Positions 15,854 through 24,643 of a DNA stretch of 64,000 nt are shown piece by piece. Location: positions 99,152 to 163,151 of the forward strand of contig JBAZHC010000007.1 of the NCBI GenBank assembly GCA_041652575.1. Direction: 5' to 3'. Made by a program: the position numbers and the translations under genes. A model generated the notes under the pieces. That model saw only the letters and a program-made list of their open reading frames with translations. It did not search any database and was not told the DNA's origin. Origin of the DNA: Phycisphaerae bacterium. GTDB taxonomy: Bacteria; Planctomycetota; Phycisphaerae; Sedimentisphaerales; UBA12454. Each line of letters opens with the position of its first letter. Positions within the stretch are counted from its first letter, which is position 1.

Positions 15854-18634
15854 TTAGAAATTAGGTGCAATCCAAAGTGCCTCATCCAGATAACCACTCA
15901 TGCTTGGAACTATCAGGGTAAATGTTGTGCCGCTCGTTGACTTCGTCGTTGGACTGCCCCATACGCCTGTCGCTGTATTGTAAAACTTGTATGTATAGCT
16001 GCCGCTGGTCATACCGGTGAGCGTTAGAGTCATATTGTTGCTCTGTGTACTGCTCGAATTATTTCGCAGGAAAACAAATTGATCGTTCATCGTTTTTACG
16101 GCCATTACGGTAATATTGGAATTACCAATAGTTGCGCTTCTGCTGACAATATCTGCGTTTCTTGACATCATCTGATTAAGGAACGCTGCCGCCACTGAGA
16201 ACTGGGATTCGTCATTGTTCCGTTCAAAATAATCCCACCACCACGTCAGTGGAAGTATCGGCGTCGGGCTAAACATGCCGAACCAGAGGCCGCGGTGCAA
16301 ATTATCCACCATATTGGCATGCGTTTCGATAGTCGGTTCGCCGCTCGTATAACCAAATTCGCCCAGCACATGCGGTTTGCCATATACGTTTTCATAAGTA
16401 TTAGTAATCAGATTATAGAAATTTACGGGATCGAATATGGTACTGCCCTGCTGCGTCCGATACGGGTGAGTTTGTGAAAAATCTATGTCAGGCATATCCC
16501 AGAAACCGGAATCCTGATAGCCCGTGCAACTGGTTGTGACAATGTGGTCAAACGGGTCGATATTCTTCAAATAGGCCGCAATTTCATTGTGCCAGTTCTC
16601 CACTGCATCTCTGTTAACGCCATAATGAACCCATGCTCCATCGATTTCATTCCAGAATTCTAATGCCGCGACATTGGTGCTGTATCCCCAGCGTGCAATG
16701 ATGTAGCGAAGTTTCTTTTTATATTGCGCTTTGGCAGAAGTGGATGTAAAGAAATCCGTCTGCGTTGAGCACATTCCGCCGTTAACCGTGTTGTATGGAT
16801 TTTTCGGCCAGCCGCACAAAGGGTCCGTCGGATTCGGGTCAAGTTCTCCGGCTCCATCAATCGAAACCGTTAAATAGATTCCATTTTGACGTGCAAGATT
16901 TACCGTATTATCGAGTCTCTGCGAAATTTGTTCGTCATATCGTCCCAAACCGTAAACAACTCCTTCGAGCTGAACGTTGTAAGGATTGGCTACCCAGAGC
17001 CGAACATAATTACAGCCAAGAGAATTCAGAAGCGGGAACAATCTGTCGTACATATAGCCGCCCTGTTCCCAGCCGATATTTTCGCCGATGCCGCGGATAC
17101 GTTTTCCTGAATCGTGAATGAACGTATAATACGATGATGTATTTTTTAGAACAAAGCCATCGCCCGTAGAATCGCTTACATTAAGAGAAAAATTCTGCGA
17201 TGACGCTGTTAATACAGATGACTGATAAATATCGATACGATAGGAATAAGTTCCAACCTGTCTGGGAGTAAACCGGCATTGCCACTGCGAATTGCCTGAT
17301 TGACCGCCGGTATAAAAACACGGCAAAACCATATCAGGTCCGCTCGGCGGCGTAATAATAGCATCTACTCGTATATCGTCCGGATTGTATGGGTTAGACC
17401 ACGTTGCCGAACTGCCGATATTTACAAACAGAGCATCGTATTTGTTTACGCTGTTTTTTTCAGGTGCTGCGATAATCGGGCCTGTGGTAAAACCCCATAC
17501 AAAACCTTTGTAAGTGGCAGAATTTGTAACTTCATCGATTCGCCAGTAGTAAGTCGTATCAGCACTGAGAGTACCGGGGTCAAATGTCATCGCAGTTTGA
17601 TTACCGGCAAATTCCGGAACTGCTTCCGTATAAAATTGCTCAGCGAACTGGGCGAAATCAATAAAATTATATGAAGTTAACCATTGCTCTGCGATTCTAT
17701 CCAAATCCGACCAACTGATAATACCATCTCCATCGAAATCCAGACTCTGCCGCGAAGCATTATTGACATCGTCAAAACTTGTTCCGAAATATACATCATG
17801 ACTAATTGCGCCGATTCCGGCAGACCATGTAAGATTTGAATTAAGATTTACTCCCGCTGAAAGATTGGCGGGATTTGGATTCCAGGCGTATTCGGCATTT
17901 GGAAGGCTCGCTGTAACCTCGGTGAAACCTGAGCCGTTAACTGTAAAAGTATGAGTAGCACGAGGGTCGCCGTTATAAAAAGTAAGCTGACCTGCCTGGA
18001 TATAACCGTTAAGTTCGTTTGCAACGCCCGCGGCATCTGTATTAGTAATAACAAGTTTGCCGCCTGTGATATTCAAATGAGGACTGCCTGTGCCCATTAC
18101 AACCTTTAGAGTGGAAAGAGTTCCACCGTCGAGATTAATAGTACCCGCAGCGCCATTATAGCCGATGTAAAGCCAGCCGAGCAGATGGTTGAGACTGCCG
18201 CCAGTCATGTTGAGTGTGCCAACACCGGTTCCCCCGTCACCAACGACCATATCGCTTCCGACTGAAATCGTACCGCTGCTGACGTTTACGTTGCCTATAC
18301 CACCGGCCTGACCAAAACGAAACTGATTGCTCAGCGTAAGGCTTCCGCCTGTAATATTAAGGTCCGCCCTGCCGCTATAGCCCACCCACATCATATGGCC
18401 AACAGCGTTTATACCGCTGCCAATGACAGCGTAGTCATTCACGCCGTAGCCTCGCATTATCGGGTCCTGACTTGCAGTAGGCACTGCCGTCGGCGTCCAG
18501 TTATTGGTTTGGTTCCAGTTAGGACTTGTCCCTGCGTAGTGCCATTCTATCCATCCAAAACTCCTGGAAGTGCACAAAAGCAGGACAAAGAAGATATTTA
18601 TATACATAGTCTTCCACAATATTCTCTTTTTCAT
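15854..18634 (-). CDS. large secreted glycosidase with beta-strand-repeat N-terminus (GH5-like, clan GH-A)
   Basis: A 926-residue exported protein. After a signal peptide, residues about 30-250 repeat GG(S/T) beta-strand units shared with the 2281-3258 protein. About 260-400 is a YYWRIDEV-type Fn3-like module interrupted by a dockerin-like calcium stretch (DFDGDGIISWSDLDRIAEQW). About 405-495 resemble a DUF5060-type beta-sandwich (YNPDDIRVDAIITPP). The catalytic TIM barrel covers about 500-815, with acid/base E663 (EFWNEIDG) and nucleophile E759 (VLGEFGY), and GCNYVRLWVANPYN. A C-terminal beta-sandwich ends the protein. ATG at 18634 is preferred (GGAG five bases upstream) over ATG 18652. Substrate unknown; it likely cleaves a polysaccharide backbone. 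Close relative of the next gene. Confidence 0.82.
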   Translation of the reverse strand: MKKRILWKTMYINIFFVLLLCTSRSFGWIEWHYAGTSPNWNQTNNWTPTAVPTASQDPIMRGYGVNDYAVIGSGINAVGHMMWVGYSGRADLNITGGSLTLSNQFRFGQAGGIGNVNVSSGTISVGSDMVVGDGGTGVGTLNMTGGSLNHLLGWLYIGYNGAAGTINLDGGTLSTLKVVMGTGSPHLNITGGKLVITNTDAAGVANELNGYIQAGQLTFYNGDPRATHTFTVNGSGFTEVTASLPNAEYAWNPNPANLSAGVNLNSNLTWSAGIGAISHDVYFGTSFDDVNNASRQSLDFDGDGIISWSDLDRIAEQWLTSYNFIDFAQFAEQFYTEAVPEFAGNQTAMTFDPGTLSADTTYYWRIDEVTNSATYKGFVWGFTTGPIIAAPEKNSVNKYDALFVNIGSSATWSNPYNPDDIRVDAIITPPSGPDMVLPCFYTGGQSGNSQWQCRFTPRQVGTYSYRIDIYQSSVLTASSQNFSLNVSDSTGDGFVLKNTSSYYTFIHDSGKRIRGIGENIGWEQGGYMYDRLFPLLNSLGCNYVRLWVANPYNVQLEGVVYGLGRYDEQISQRLDNTVNLARQNGIYLTVSIDGAGELDPNPTDPLCGWPKNPYNTVNGGMCSTQTDFFTSTSAKAQYKKKLRYIIARWGYSTNVAALEFWNEIDGAWVHYGVNRDAVENWHNEIAAYLKNIDPFDHIVTTSCTGYQDSGFWDMPDIDFSQTHPYRTQQGSTIFDPVNFYNLITNTYENVYGKPHVLGEFGYTSGEPTIETHANMVDNLHRGLWFGMFSPTPILPLTWWWDYFERNNDESQFSVAAAFLNQMMSRNADIVSRSATIGNSNITVMAVKTMNDQFVFLRNNSSSTQSNNMTLTLTGMTSGSYTYKFYNTATGVWGSPTTKSTSGTTFTLIVPSMSGYLDEALWIAPNF

Positions 18635-18658
18635 ACCATCTCCGATATTCATTTATTC

Positions 18659-18688
18659 ACTATACTTTTTTTGCCACTCAAAAGTCAA
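18659..18688 (-). promoter_or_regulatory. promoter of the 926-residue secreted glycosidase gene
   Basis: TTGACT (18688-18683), 18-bp spacer, TATAGT (18664-18659) on the minus strand. Unlike its neighbours, no convincing pair of AraC-type half-sites lies upstream, so it may be expressed independently. Confidence 0.6.
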
Positions 18689-18727
18689 GCTGTACCCTGT
18701 TAAATTGATTCAACAATCAAATAAAGA

Positions 18728-18759
18728 AGGATAGCGGCCGATAAAACAGCCGCTATCCT
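18728..18759 (-). terminator. intrinsic terminator after the 1278-residue glycosidase gene
   Basis: Eleven-bp stem AGGATAGCGGC (18728-18738) with GCCGCTATCCT (18749-18759). On the minus strand a T-rich tail follows. Confidence 0.8.
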
Positions 18760-18785
18760 GAAAAAATCATCCTGATATTCCAGTT

Positions 18786-21700
18786 TTATTTTACAAGTTT
18801 GAAACTATCCAGATATATCGTTCCTGAACCGTCGCCACTGGAACCGTAATTATTACTCCAGTCCTGAACAAGATAACGCAGGAAATAAACATGTGCCAAA
18901 TCGCTGGCAGGAATTCCACTCAGGTCAACTGTAGCTTTTCTCCATATAGTGCTTTGAGACATTGGTACTGAAGCATCGCTCAACTGAATCCTGTAACAAA
19001 CGCTTCCATTAGCTGCACAATCTATATCTATTTCCAAATCCTGCTGCGGATTCGAAGAACTGCCTTTATACCAAAATTCAAGCTTGCTGTAATAGCTCCA
19101 GTCGTCATAATACGTCGGATTTGTACCATCGTAACTGTCGCCGAGGTTAAGCATCAAAGCCGCCCACCATGCGCTATATTCATAATGAGTTTTGAAATTG
19201 AACTGCAAAGATTTACTTTCTTCATAACTTATCGAATCAGAGACTCCATAAGAACCTCCGGTTCCGATATATCCATCGTAATAAACGCCAAGTCCGGTTT
19301 GACTGCCGTTGCCCTGGGTCACTAATCCTGCGGTATACGATTCATAACCATTTTCATAAGCAGCGGGATAAATCCAGATGGCAATATCCTGGCCGGCCGT
19401 CATACTCGAAATTGTCAATGACAGTGTTCCATTGGAAACTGCAACATTTTGAGTATCATAGTAGCTGCCTGTCCAGGTGTTGTAATATTGAACGGTATAA
19501 GTATCGTTAGTTACACTCGATACACTCAGGCTGACATTTGAAATGGTGTAAGTCTGTTTATTTCTTACCCATATAAATCTGTCTTTGCCTGATTTTACGC
19601 CCATTTTTTCGACAGTTGCAGGTGCCGATACGCTCATATTGGTTATAACGTCGCTGTTGTTAGTCAGCATTTCCTTGTAGAAAGTAGCTGCCGCCTCAAA
19701 ATGATAATCGTGTCCTTCGTCCTTATGATAATCCCACCACCATGTTAAAGGCAGAATCGGGGTCGGGCTGAACATGCCTCGCCACAATCCCATATGAAGT
19801 TCCTTTTCCATAACTGCAGGATTTTCATCACGAGGCTCTGTGGAAACATAACTGAACTCGCCAACTACATGAGGTTTGTAGTAACTACTCTCATAAGAAA
19901 CGATTCTGCTGTAAATATCGTCCAGTTCCGTCTGGTTGTCATAATCGTGTGCCTGTGAGAAATCCAGATCGCCTACGCTCCAAAGACCGCTGATTTGTGT
20001 ACATGATATACTGCTTGTAACCAGATGGTCGAATGGGTCCAAACCTTTAAGATAAGTTGACATCTCACTGTGCCAGTTCGTTATAGCTGATGCAGAAACG
20101 CCCTCGAAAACATTCGCAGCGTTAACTTCGTTCCAGAATTCCCACGCAGCGAGATTGCTGCTGTAGCCCCAGCGTGCGACTATATAGCGGAGCTTTTTCT
20201 TGTACTGCGCTTTAGCCGAAGAGTTGGTGAAAAAATCTGAAACGGTCGCGCACATACCGCCGTTGTCGTCATTATAAGGATTATCGTACCAGCGGGCTTC
20301 GTCCTGTGTTGATATGTTATAGAAATTATCGAAACAAAGCATTATATATATGCCGTGATTTCGAGCCGATACAAGCATATTATCAATATCTTCGGCAGTC
20401 TGCTCATTATAAACGCCGAGACCTAAATCGCTCCATTCGAGTTCCTCATCATAAGGACCTGCAATCCATACTCTCCCAAAATTGCAGCCGTAGGAATCCA
20501 GTCCATCGAACATTTGCTCGAATGAATATCCAGGCAGGCTGATTGTAACATTTTCGCCGATACCTCTGAATCTCCTGCCAGAGTCAAGTAAGAAGGTATA
20601 GTAAGAACCTCCATTTGCTTTAACAAAACCGTCTGTACTGGAAGAATTCGAGGTAAAATAGTATGTCGAACAAGTCTGATTAAGCGAATTATTCAGATAT
20701 ACCTGCACATAATAGGAATACTGACCGGTTTGTTTCGGAGCGAAACGTCCCTGCCACATAGAATCACCCGATTGACCGCTCAAATAGAAACACGGAACCG
20801 TAAGCTGTGAACTATCGGGACAGGTAATTTTCAAATCGACTTTTATATCGTCGGGATTATACGGGTTGGACGTATATTGTGCCGATGTGCCGATATCAAT
20901 GAATATCGCGTCGTATTGTCCGACGGAACTCTTATTTGCTGAAACAGCCAGAGGCCCGGTAAAGAATCTCCAGACATTTCCTTTCCACGGGCTTAATGGG
21001 TTGCCGCTGTTAAGCTCATCGACTCGCCAGTAATACATCGTACTTGTGCTGAGCCCGCCGGGATTATAACTTGTGCCCTGCTGATTTTGTGACACACAAT
21101 ACTGTGAATACGTATCCGCGTCATTTACATCACTGAAAGACGTTCCGAGATAAACGTTATGATTTGTCGCATAGTCTCCCGCGGTCCAGCTTAAAACAGC
21201 ATCAGTCGCTGCTTTAATGTCAATCGCCGGACTCGGGTTCCATGCTTTCCCGAGGTCTTCGATTGTCGCGTAAACCGTGGTCTTACCGGAATTAGTCAGG
21301 TTGTAATCGTATTCGATACTCGCTCTTGCATTGCCGCTGTACGCGGTAATCCAGCCATTGGCGATGTAAGATGCTATTGCAGTTCTCGCATCTCCGCCCA
21401 GAATCAATATACCTCCGCATATATCAAGGCTGCCGGCAGAAGTCATAGACAAACTGCCACAGGACAATGTCCCGCCTTCAAGCGAGAGACTTCCTGAACC
21501 GGCGTAAGGCAGATAAAAAGCTCCATCGACAGTGAACTGGCCGCCGGTCATTGTCATATCTCCGGAACTGCCGGAAAGCTGACCGACAGACATATCACCG
21601 CTGATATCCACTGTGCCGCCGCTGACGGTTAGATACCCCTGCGAGCCGCTTGAAACGCCGACAATAACGGCACTTGTGCTGTTAAGAACATCTAATGAAC

Positions 21701-22622
21701 CGCCTGTTATCTGCAGTGTGCATGGATTTGCCGTCCAGCCCACCCAGAGCTGGCTGCATTGTGCCGATACTGAACTATCGATTACGCAAGTTGCATTATT
21801 GGTATTGATAAGCGCGTGGTCTCCGCTTTCCGGATAGGAATGAATATCCCAGTTCAACCCCGTACTCCATAGAGAATCCCAACCGTTACCGTTCCACGAA
21901 ACATTACCAGCAGTTATTGATGCGCTGACAGTTGTTTTGCCGCTGTGTGTTACATTGTAATCGTAGTTGACTGTAGCCCTGTCACTTCCGCCATAAGCTA
22001 TGATCCAATCGAGATATTCCTGAATCGTTTGTCTCTGGTCGCCGTTGATCACCAGTTCGCCTTTTGAAATATCCAGACATCCCTGGCTTGTCATATAAAG
22101 ACCGCCGGTATAAACCGTTCCGCCGAGAAGATAAAACGTACCATTGCCCTGATAAGGCAGATACATCCAGCCGCCGCAATTCCATGTTCCGCCGGACATT
22201 TCAAAAATACCAGTGCTGCCGGAATTTTGCCCAATAGACATATCGCTGCCGGTACTGACCGACCCGCCTGTCATTGTTACTTTGCCATATCCGCCGTCGC
22301 TCACACCTATTAAACAGCCTCCGCCGTAAGGATATTGAATGCCGAGCGAACCGCCTGTTATTTTTAAGTAACAGGGATTACCAGTCCAGCCTACCCACAT
22401 CATATTACATTGTGCCGATACTGATGAGTCTATCAGAGTTGTCGAACCGGAAAGATTAATCAAGGCGTGGTCTGAACTTGTCGGAACCGAATCGGTGTCC
22501 CAGTTGTAAGCGGTGCTCCACAAACTTCCCGCTCCTCCATTATCCCACGACACATTAACCGCTGACGCTTGCCCAATTAGAAAAAGTATGGACAGACTTG
22601 ATATTAGGAATTTATTACACAT
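18786..22622 (-). CDS. very large secreted multidomain glycosidase (GH5-like, clan GH-A)
   Basis: A 1278-residue exported protein. Signal peptide, then two tandem copies of the beta-strand-repeat module (about residues 22-235 and 240-455, each starting WSTAYNWD/WSTGLNWD and ending in a YDYN(V/L)T..GKT segment). Next come a NVYLGTSFSDVND...YYWRVDEL Fn3-like module, a DUF5060-like sandwich (YNPDDIKVDLKITCP), and a TIM barrel with E832 (EFWNEVN) and E922 (VVGEFSY) as acid/base and nucleophile. The C-terminal 170 residues form a putative carbohydrate-binding beta-sandwich (KSLQFNFKTHYEYSAWWAAL). Its catalytic part is highly similar to the 926-residue neighbour. ATG at 22622 has AGGAG nine bases upstream. 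Controlled by an AraC-type site. The substrate is not evident. Confidence 0.85.
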   Translation of the reverse strand: MCNKFLISSLSILFLIGQASAVNVSWDNGGAGSLWSTAYNWDTDSVPTSSDHALINLSGSTTLIDSSVSAQCNMMWVGWTGNPCYLKITGGSLGIQYPYGGGCLIGVSDGGYGKVTMTGGSVSTGSDMSIGQNSGSTGIFEMSGGTWNCGGWMYLPYQGNGTFYLLGGTVYTGGLYMTSQGCLDISKGELVINGDQRQTIQEYLDWIIAYGGSDRATVNYDYNVTHSGKTTVSASITAGNVSWNGNGWDSLWSTGLNWDIHSYPESGDHALINTNNATCVIDSSVSAQCSQLWVGWTANPCTLQITGGSLDVLNSTSAVIVGVSSGSQGYLTVSGGTVDISGDMSVGQLSGSSGDMTMTGGQFTVDGAFYLPYAGSGSLSLEGGTLSCGSLSMTSAGSLDICGGILILGGDARTAIASYIANGWITAYSGNARASIEYDYNLTNSGKTTVYATIEDLGKAWNPSPAIDIKAATDAVLSWTAGDYATNHNVYLGTSFSDVNDADTYSQYCVSQNQQGTSYNPGGLSTSTMYYWRVDELNSGNPLSPWKGNVWRFFTGPLAVSANKSSVGQYDAIFIDIGTSAQYTSNPYNPDDIKVDLKITCPDSSQLTVPCFYLSGQSGDSMWQGRFAPKQTGQYSYYVQVYLNNSLNQTCSTYYFTSNSSSTDGFVKANGGSYYTFLLDSGRRFRGIGENVTISLPGYSFEQMFDGLDSYGCNFGRVWIAGPYDEELEWSDLGLGVYNEQTAEDIDNMLVSARNHGIYIMLCFDNFYNISTQDEARWYDNPYNDDNGGMCATVSDFFTNSSAKAQYKKKLRYIVARWGYSSNLAAWEFWNEVNAANVFEGVSASAITNWHSEMSTYLKGLDPFDHLVTSSISCTQISGLWSVGDLDFSQAHDYDNQTELDDIYSRIVSYESSYYKPHVVGEFSYVSTEPRDENPAVMEKELHMGLWRGMFSPTPILPLTWWWDYHKDEGHDYHFEAAATFYKEMLTNNSDVITNMSVSAPATVEKMGVKSGKDRFIWVRNKQTYTISNVSLSVSSVTNDTYTVQYYNTWTGSYYDTQNVAVSNGTLSLTISSMTAGQDIAIWIYPAAYENGYESYTAGLVTQGNGSQTGLGVYYDGYIGTGGSYGVSDSISYEESKSLQFNFKTHYEYSAWWAALMLNLGDSYDGTNPTYYDDWSYYSKLEFWYKGSSSNPQQDLEIDIDCAANGSVCYRIQLSDASVPMSQSTIWRKATVDLSGIPASDLAHVYFLRYLVQDWSNNYGSSGDGSGTIYLDSFKLVK

Positions 22623-22732
22623 CCTTTGCATCTCCTAAATCTTGATTGATATTTTTTTACAATGTACTCCTAAAACCCGTGGATCCTGTTGGGCTGTTTG
22701 CATTAAAACATCAGGTGCGGCAATCTATTATG

Positions 22733-22794
22733 CTTATAGTTCCAGCCGTCAGACATTACCATAGACATAATTGTTTATTTAATGCATTATTTTG
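22733..22794 (-). promoter_or_regulatory. AraC-type 21-bp direct-repeat site plus promoter for the 1278-residue glycosidase
   Basis: Half-sites TAGACATAATTG (22762-22773) and TGCATTATTTTG (22783-22794). The minus strand continues TGGTAA (22761-22756), 17-bp spacer, TATAAG (22738-22733). The leader to the ATG is about 105 bases. Confidence 0.7.
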
Positions 22795-22910
22795 TCTTAA
22801 ATCCGGAATTTTTTTAGCTCCTTTTCAATGCTTTTTAAGGCACATCATTATCGGCCGTAAAAACGACTCATCCTCCAAAAACTCGATTTATACACGATTA
22901 TAACCCTTCA

Positions 22911-22982
22911 CAATATAATGCATTAAATACGCAATCTAATCCATTGAACAGCTTTGCTTTTTGTTCTAAAATAAGGTATAAT
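22911..22982 (+). promoter_or_regulatory. AraC-type 21-bp direct-repeat site plus promoter for the pseudopilin-like gene
   Basis: On the minus strand half-sites read TGGATTAGATTG (22943-22932) and TGCATTATATTG (22922-22911). On the plus strand TTGAAC (22944-22949) abuts, with TAAAAT (22967-22972) 17 bp later. A second possible pair is TTGCTT (22954-22959) and TATAAT (22977-22982), also with 17 bp. Confidence 0.75.
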
Positions 22983-23004
22983 TATTTTGTTGAGGGTCTT
23001 ATTA

Positions 23005-23859
23005 ATGAAAAGAACTGGTAAAGCATTTACGCTTGTTGAACTTCTTGTGGTAATCTCCATAATCGCAATCCTTCTGGCTGTTCTTATGCCGTCACTGAAC
23101 AAAGCAAGAGGGCTGGCCAAGAGAACAATTTGTGCCTCTAATCTTCGTCAATGGACCATCGCGATTGCTTCATACGGCAACGACAATAACGGATATTTCC
23201 CATATAATGGAACCTCATGTCCCTGGTGCCCTGCTAATTCATCCCTGGACAGCGACGGTGAATGTAAAACACATGGATGGAAAGCCGGTACCGATATTGC
23301 TTATGGCGGAATAATCGTTCAACGGTTTTGGGACAAATACATTCTTAAAAGAGATAAAAAAATAATAGCAGGCGAAAACAATGTGCTTTACTGCCCTACA
23401 CAAAAATGGCATCGTTCTTCGTATGACCCTTCCAAACCTGAATCTGCTGATAATGTCCTTAATAGTGGTTTGTGCGGATATTATTTCCTGACAAGCAAAG
23501 CTTCATGGGACACCGGAAATCTTCCTGGTGGATGGAACTTCGGCCGCAACGGGAACGTATTCGGCGGCGATTATTGGGTATCGAAGAAAAGAATTGGCGA
23601 AAAACACAGAGACCTGCCTATTGTTATGGACATAAAACAAAAATTTATTACTGGGCAAGCAGCATCCTGGTATAATAATGGCATCGTAATCTCCAGTCAT
23701 GCAGGCTCAAAAGGCGTACCTGAAGGCGGTAATTTTCTTTACGAAGACGGTCATATCAAATGGGTTAGAAGTAATGAAACAGGCCTTGGTGCTTCGGTCG
23801 CCGGTCAATGGCAATGCTATTATGACATTATAATAAAATATTTTCCTGCGAACTATTAA
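23005..23859 (+). CDS. pseudopilin-like secreted protein (prepilin N-terminal cleavage/methylation motif)
   Basis: A 284-residue protein. MKRTGKAFTLVELLVVISII is a class III (type IV prepilin) signal: cleavage is expected just before the F that precedes TLVELL, with Glu at mature +5. A hydrophobic helix and a GC-poor globular head follow. The head has Cys pairs (CPWC, CGYY) and near its end FLYEDGHIKWVR, similar to the H-X9-DG region of the large planctomycete family of pseudopilin-like proteins, although the preceding His is 15 residues from DG here. Family function is uncertain; these proteins are thought to enter a type II secretion or pilus-like assembly. GAGG lies nine bases before ATG. 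Sharing the AraC-type control suggests a part in handling or exporting the glycan enzymes. Confidence 0.85.
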   Translation: MKRTGKAFTLVELLVVISIIAILLAVLMPSLNKARGLAKRTICASNLRQWTIAIASYGNDNNGYFPYNGTSCPWCPANSSLDSDGECKTHGWKAGTDIAYGGIIVQRFWDKYILKRDKKIIAGENNVLYCPTQKWHRSSYDPSKPESADNVLNSGLCGYYFLTSKASWDTGNLPGGWNFGRNGNVFGGDYWVSKKRIGEKHRDLPIVMDIKQKFITGQAASWYNNGIVISSHAGSKGVPEGGNFLYEDGHIKWVRSNETGLGASVAGQWQCYYDIIIKYFPANY

Positions 23860-24011
23860 GTTCTGGAAAATTGTCGCCCTCTAATATCAATGAAAACATA
23901 CAATGCAATGGCTGCGAGTTGCTGACCTGCCTCCAAAAAAGTATGAAGTTTACTTTCCAGAAGTCCCCTTTCTTTATCACCATGTAATGTACAAAACAGC
24001 CCAAAAACCCA

Positions 24012-24044
24012 TAAAAAAAGGACCTGCGATTTAACGCAAGTCCT
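24012..24044. terminator. bidirectional terminator-like hairpin
   Basis: Arms AGGAC-C-TGCG (24019-24028) and CGCA-A-GTCCT (24035-24044). The plus strand has TTT after it and the minus strand a run of seven T. It may end the pseudopilin-like transcript 160 bases after its stop. Confidence 0.6.
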
Positions 24045-24109
24045 TTATCTATAACGAATAGCGGGGCATCATATGCTAATCTGAATAATTTTTTGAAGGG
24101 AAAAAGCAT

Positions 24110-24304
24110 ATGGACACGATAGTTAAAGAAAGAGCAATTGTTAAATCAAATGTAAATTCTTTACTTTTCAGGCCGCCTGCGATAGTAAATCTTCCAACTG
24201 TGATGCCTGAAAAACCTCAAGCTGGGCAGCTTGAAACCCTGCCTGTGCTGGCAAAAGGAATCTTGCAGATTCGGCTGCCAAATCCGCCTCCTGTGGTGTA
24301 TTAG
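24110..24304 (+). CDS. small proline-rich protein, ends at an in-frame TAG
   Basis: Sixty-four codons from ATG with AAGGG nine bases upstream. No signal peptide or known domain. The C-terminal third is Pro-rich (VMPEKPQAGQ, RLPNPPPVVY). The TAG at 24302-24304 is followed in the same frame by 26 codons encoding PKPPKPSKPPKIPK and then SVVHQRQEEVFD, closed by TAA at 24383-24385. This looks like continuous coding sequence of 91 codons interrupted by one stop, so the gene is either a nonsense-mutated remnant or read through. A terminator hairpin lies right after the TAA. Function unknown. Confidence 0.45.
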   Translation: MDTIVKERAIVKSNVNSLLFRPPAIVNLPTVMPEKPQAGQLETLPVLAKGILQIRLPNPPPVVY

Positions 24305-24410
24305 CCCAAACCACCTAAGCCGTCAAAACCTCCTAAAATTCCCAAATCCGTAGTACACCAAAGACAAGAAGAAGTCTTTGATTAAGAGTATTACCGCTGT
24401 CTGAAGCATA

Positions 24411-24441
24411 AGCCCGTTGGAATAAATCCGGCGGGCTTTTT
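24411..24441 (+). terminator. intrinsic terminator after the small proline-rich ORF
   Basis: Stem AGCCCG (24411-24416) with CGGGCT (24432-24437), extended by weak internal pairs, followed by five T. Its place just past TAA 24385 supports a transcript covering the whole 91-codon frame. Confidence 0.75.
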
Positions 24442-24598
24442 AGCTCTTGACATAAAATCAATTAAGATTTTGGCATTTTTGTAAGTGTTTTTCTCGAAAA
24501 TAGCCAATTTATAAGTAAAATTCCTATAATATAAGCGTTTTTTGGAATTTTATGCCTAAGAACTATACAGATATAAATTAAAAATCATTGTACAATCA

Positions 24599-24637
24599 CT
24601 CGGAAGATATTGACATTTTCCGAGGATTTGTCATAAT
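24599..24637 (+). promoter_or_regulatory. abiE promoter nested in an inverted repeat; mRNA probably leaderless
   Basis: Consensus TTGACA (24610-24615), 16-bp spacer and CATAAT (24632-24637). Only six bases separate the -10 from the ATG at 24644, so transcription should start at or beside the A of the start codon. CTCGGAA (24599-24605) and TTCCGAG (24618-24624) flank the -35 and make a likely repressor operator. Confidence 0.7.
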
Positions 24638-24643
24638 TTAGTC

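Larger units (their letters stand above)
22632..23004. promoter_or_regulatory. divergent regulatory region with two AraC-type sites
   Basis: This 373-base gap holds no gene. It carries the regulated promoter of the 1278-residue glycosidase on one strand and that of the pseudopilin-like gene on the other, each with its own AraC-type site. The rest is AT-rich with nothing else recognised. Confidence 0.6.

Noticed and set aside
18659..18720. AraC-type site before the 926-residue glycosidase
   Set aside because: Only a CAATTTAACAGG-like fragment; spacing and second half-site do not fit.
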